From: CAYUAI01 sp964442745
GTDB lineage: Bacteria > Pseudomonadota > Gammaproteobacteria > S012-40
DNA: 62,014 nt
Direction of reading: 5' to 3'
Assembly: GCA_964442745.1 (NCBI GenBank)
Contig: CAYUAI010000017.1
Location: forward strand, 1-62,014
Part shown: one piece after another, positions 61,197 to 62,014 of the stretch
Position numbering within the stretch: the first letter of the stretch is position 1
Layout: every line of letters begins with the position of its first letter
Translations under genes and position numbers: made by a program
Notes under the pieces: model-generated
Told to the model about the DNA's origin: nothing
What the model saw: the letters and a program-made list of their open reading frames with translations, nothing else
The model's database searches: none

Positions 61197-61364
61197 CTCT
61201 ATATGCATTCCAGGGTCTTAACTTGACGATGAATGCAAGCAAGATAGTTTGGGTGATAATTAGCAGATTTAGCATGGAATATAATCATATTATTGCTTTC
61301 GGTTTGTTCAATTCGACTGTTCCAGTTTTTGATTTTTCTACGACCCTGGAATCCATATGGAGCC
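61195..61364. mobile_element. 170-bp MITE-like element with 23-bp terminal inverted repeats
   Basis: Left end 61195-61217 starts GGCTCTATATGCATTCCAGG. The right end 61342-61364, read on the other strand, starts GGCTCCATATGGATTCCAGG. Over 23 bases the two ends differ at two positions only. The 124-base interior holds no intact gene, though the minus strand is open across it. The ends and size fit a non-autonomous element derived from an insertion sequence. No target duplication is obvious. It interrupts the fragment at 60994. Confidence 0.7.
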
Positions 61365-61763
61365 AAGAAAAAATACCGAGCCAAGTGGGAAAGCAATTTA
61401 AAAGATGAAAGTGTCATCAGTTGTCAAAAGCGACGAATGTTTATCAATCGGGTCAAGACGATGAATTATAATTGCGAGAAGTGGTTGCCACTGATTTTTG
61501 TCAATATCATCCCAAGGCGGATGAAACCTTACCAAAAGTAGGTTCATTAGGAAAGTCTGATACGCCATGTGATTGGTTGTTTGGCAAGTGGAATGAGCGC
61601 TGTGGAATTTAAGATTTCGATGTTAGGGCTGTTTGGAGTTCTGACGGACCATATTTGGTCGATAGAAGAATGGGTTACGTACCCGATGATCATGAACAGT
61701 CAATAAGAGATACCATCGAAAATTAGGGTTTGCACAGGATGGAAGGAGAAGGTATCTACCTCT

Positions 61764-61794
61764 CTATTTTTCTCTGAAATCAATTTAAACTTAC
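61764..61794. repeat. 31-bp repeat, copy B
   Basis: Second copy of the sequence at 51624-51654 (core TCTGAAATCAATTTAAACT), differing at about five positions, four of them G-to-A type changes and one a swap in the T/C run. It lies 24 bases before the hairpin at 61818. Confidence 0.35.
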
Positions 61795-61817
61795 GCCTTA
61801 TTATCTGATTGCCCTGT

Positions 61818-61846
61818 ACAAACCACCCGCTATGCGGGTGGTTTGT
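61818..61846. terminator. Strong hairpin terminator
   Basis: ACAAACCACCCGC (61818-61830) pairs perfectly with GCGGGTGGTTTGT (61834-61846) around a three-base loop. It lies just beyond the stop of the minus-strand gene at 61879, so it most likely ends that transcript. Confidence 0.75.
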
Positions 61847-61878
61847 AGGTTTTATTTATCGTTTTGATCAATTTTTGG

Positions 61879-62014
61879 CTATTGACAACTTTCAGACAAG
61901 GGCGCCAGTGTAGTCAGTTGCGTTGGCTCATCCTCGGCGACAGCCGTATCGAATCCCAACACACCATCATTTCCATTGCCGCTCCTATCCGTGACTTGTT
62001 GCGAACCGGCGATA
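61879..62014 (-). CDS. 3' end of a LamG-like / concanavalin-domain protein (partial)
   Basis: The minus strand is open from the window edge to TAG at 61879-61881, giving at least 44 residues. The segment VTDRSGNGNDGVLGFDTA is a classic LamG/concanavalin-like lectin motif (DxSGNGNDGxL). The end is acidic and polar (VAEDEPTQLTTLAPLSESCQ). The rest of the gene lies outside the window. Such domains are frequent in large surface or exported proteins. A hairpin terminator follows. The frame could be a remnant rather than an intact gene. Confidence 0.5.
   Translation of the reverse strand, partial: IAGSQQVTDRSGNGNDGVLGFDTAVAEDEPTQLTTLAPLSESCQ

Larger units (their letters stand above)
61222..61878. 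other. Degraded region to the right of the MITE-like element
   Basis: Beyond the element the plus-strand frame through about 61475-61730 reads REVVATDFCQYHPKADE, DTPCDWLFGKWNERCGI and VWSSDGPYLVDRRMGYVP, but is broken by several stops. It looks like decayed coding sequence of unknown family. A 31-bp repeat copy lies at 61764-61794 and a strong hairpin at 61818-61846. Confidence 0.35.

Noticed and set aside
1..62014. Search by eye for tRNA, rRNA and CRISPR arrays
   Set aside because: No cloverleaf with matching anticodon stem, no rRNA-like stretch and no regularly spaced repeats were seen; a tRNAscan or Infernal run would be decisive.

Overview
Identity and synteny. The window looks like a gammaproteobacterial chromosome of moderate GC. 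The core block reads mupP-ubiG-mtaD / mtnA-gyrA-serC-serA-pheA-hisC-tyrA-aroA-cmk-rpsA-ihfB-lapA-lapB-pyrF. From memory this closely follows the Pseudomonas order (MTA deaminase, mtnA, gyrA, serC, pheA, hisC, tyrA/aroA, cmk, rpsA, ihfB). lepA-lepB-DUF4845-rnc-era-recO is the usual gammaproteobacterial block. Nothing here fixes the genus. Degraded genes and small repeats would suit a host-associated or environmental gammaproteobacterium, for example Legionellales-like, but that is inference.

Layout. 1-510: remnant of a glycoside hydrolase family 114 gene with in-frame stops. 532-2702: UPF0178 protein and an ABC1/AarF/UbiB kinase, convergent. 3000-16030: a reorganised MSHA-type IV pilus locus with secretin, TPR protein, MshE ATPase, MshG platform, GspL/PilN-like, PilO-like and PilP-like proteins, and two prepilins. 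An ABC-2 permease and a membrane-anchored helical protein are interleaved, and the ABC ATPase follows a strong terminator. 16777-20590 (minus strand): presqualene diphosphate synthase, MupP-like phosphatase, UbiG and a methylthioadenosine deaminase-like amidohydrolase. 20990-38034: mtnA, gyrA (its repetitive acidic tail is broken by a 100-N assembly gap), the serine/aromatic amino acid operon through rpsA and ihfB, then lapAB, pyrF and a ComEA-like protein. 38437-45687: polysaccharide export module with a triple-repeat putative outer-membrane barrel, a 900-residue SLBB export protein, a Wzz-type chain-length protein and ManC/AlgA. 45760-53688: lepA, lepB, DUF4845, rnc, era, recO, dusA and a Tat-type M15 peptidase. 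53675-58182: SRAP protein, DUF455 ferritin-like protein, a lipoprotein and recJ. 58183-62014: accessory edge with a 48-residue membrane smORF, a long hairpin, AlkC, a small unknown protein, an LVIVD-repeat pseudogene, a disrupted transposase-like N-terminus carrying a 170-bp MITE-like element, and the 3' end of a LamG-like gene leaving the window.

How the genes work together. The msh genes would build a pilus or secretion machine. MshE carries the N-terminal domain type that binds c-di-GMP, so assembly may be second-messenger controlled. The polysaccharide module supplies GDP-mannose precursor (ManC) and an envelope-spanning export path, but no glycosyltransferase, Wzx or Wzy is visible. mtaD and mtnA form part of methylthioadenosine recycling. 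mupP belongs to peptidoglycan recycling. serC, serA, pheA, hisC, tyrA and aroA cover serine and aromatic amino acid synthesis. The most interesting parts for novelty are the msh/ABC hybrid locus with its two-module prepilin, the triple-repeat barrel paired with the SLBB protein, and the small mobile or repetitive elements at 20.7, 47.6, 51.6, 58.7 and 61.2 kb. I saw no rRNA gene, tRNA gene or CRISPR array, but I could not run a covariance-model search.
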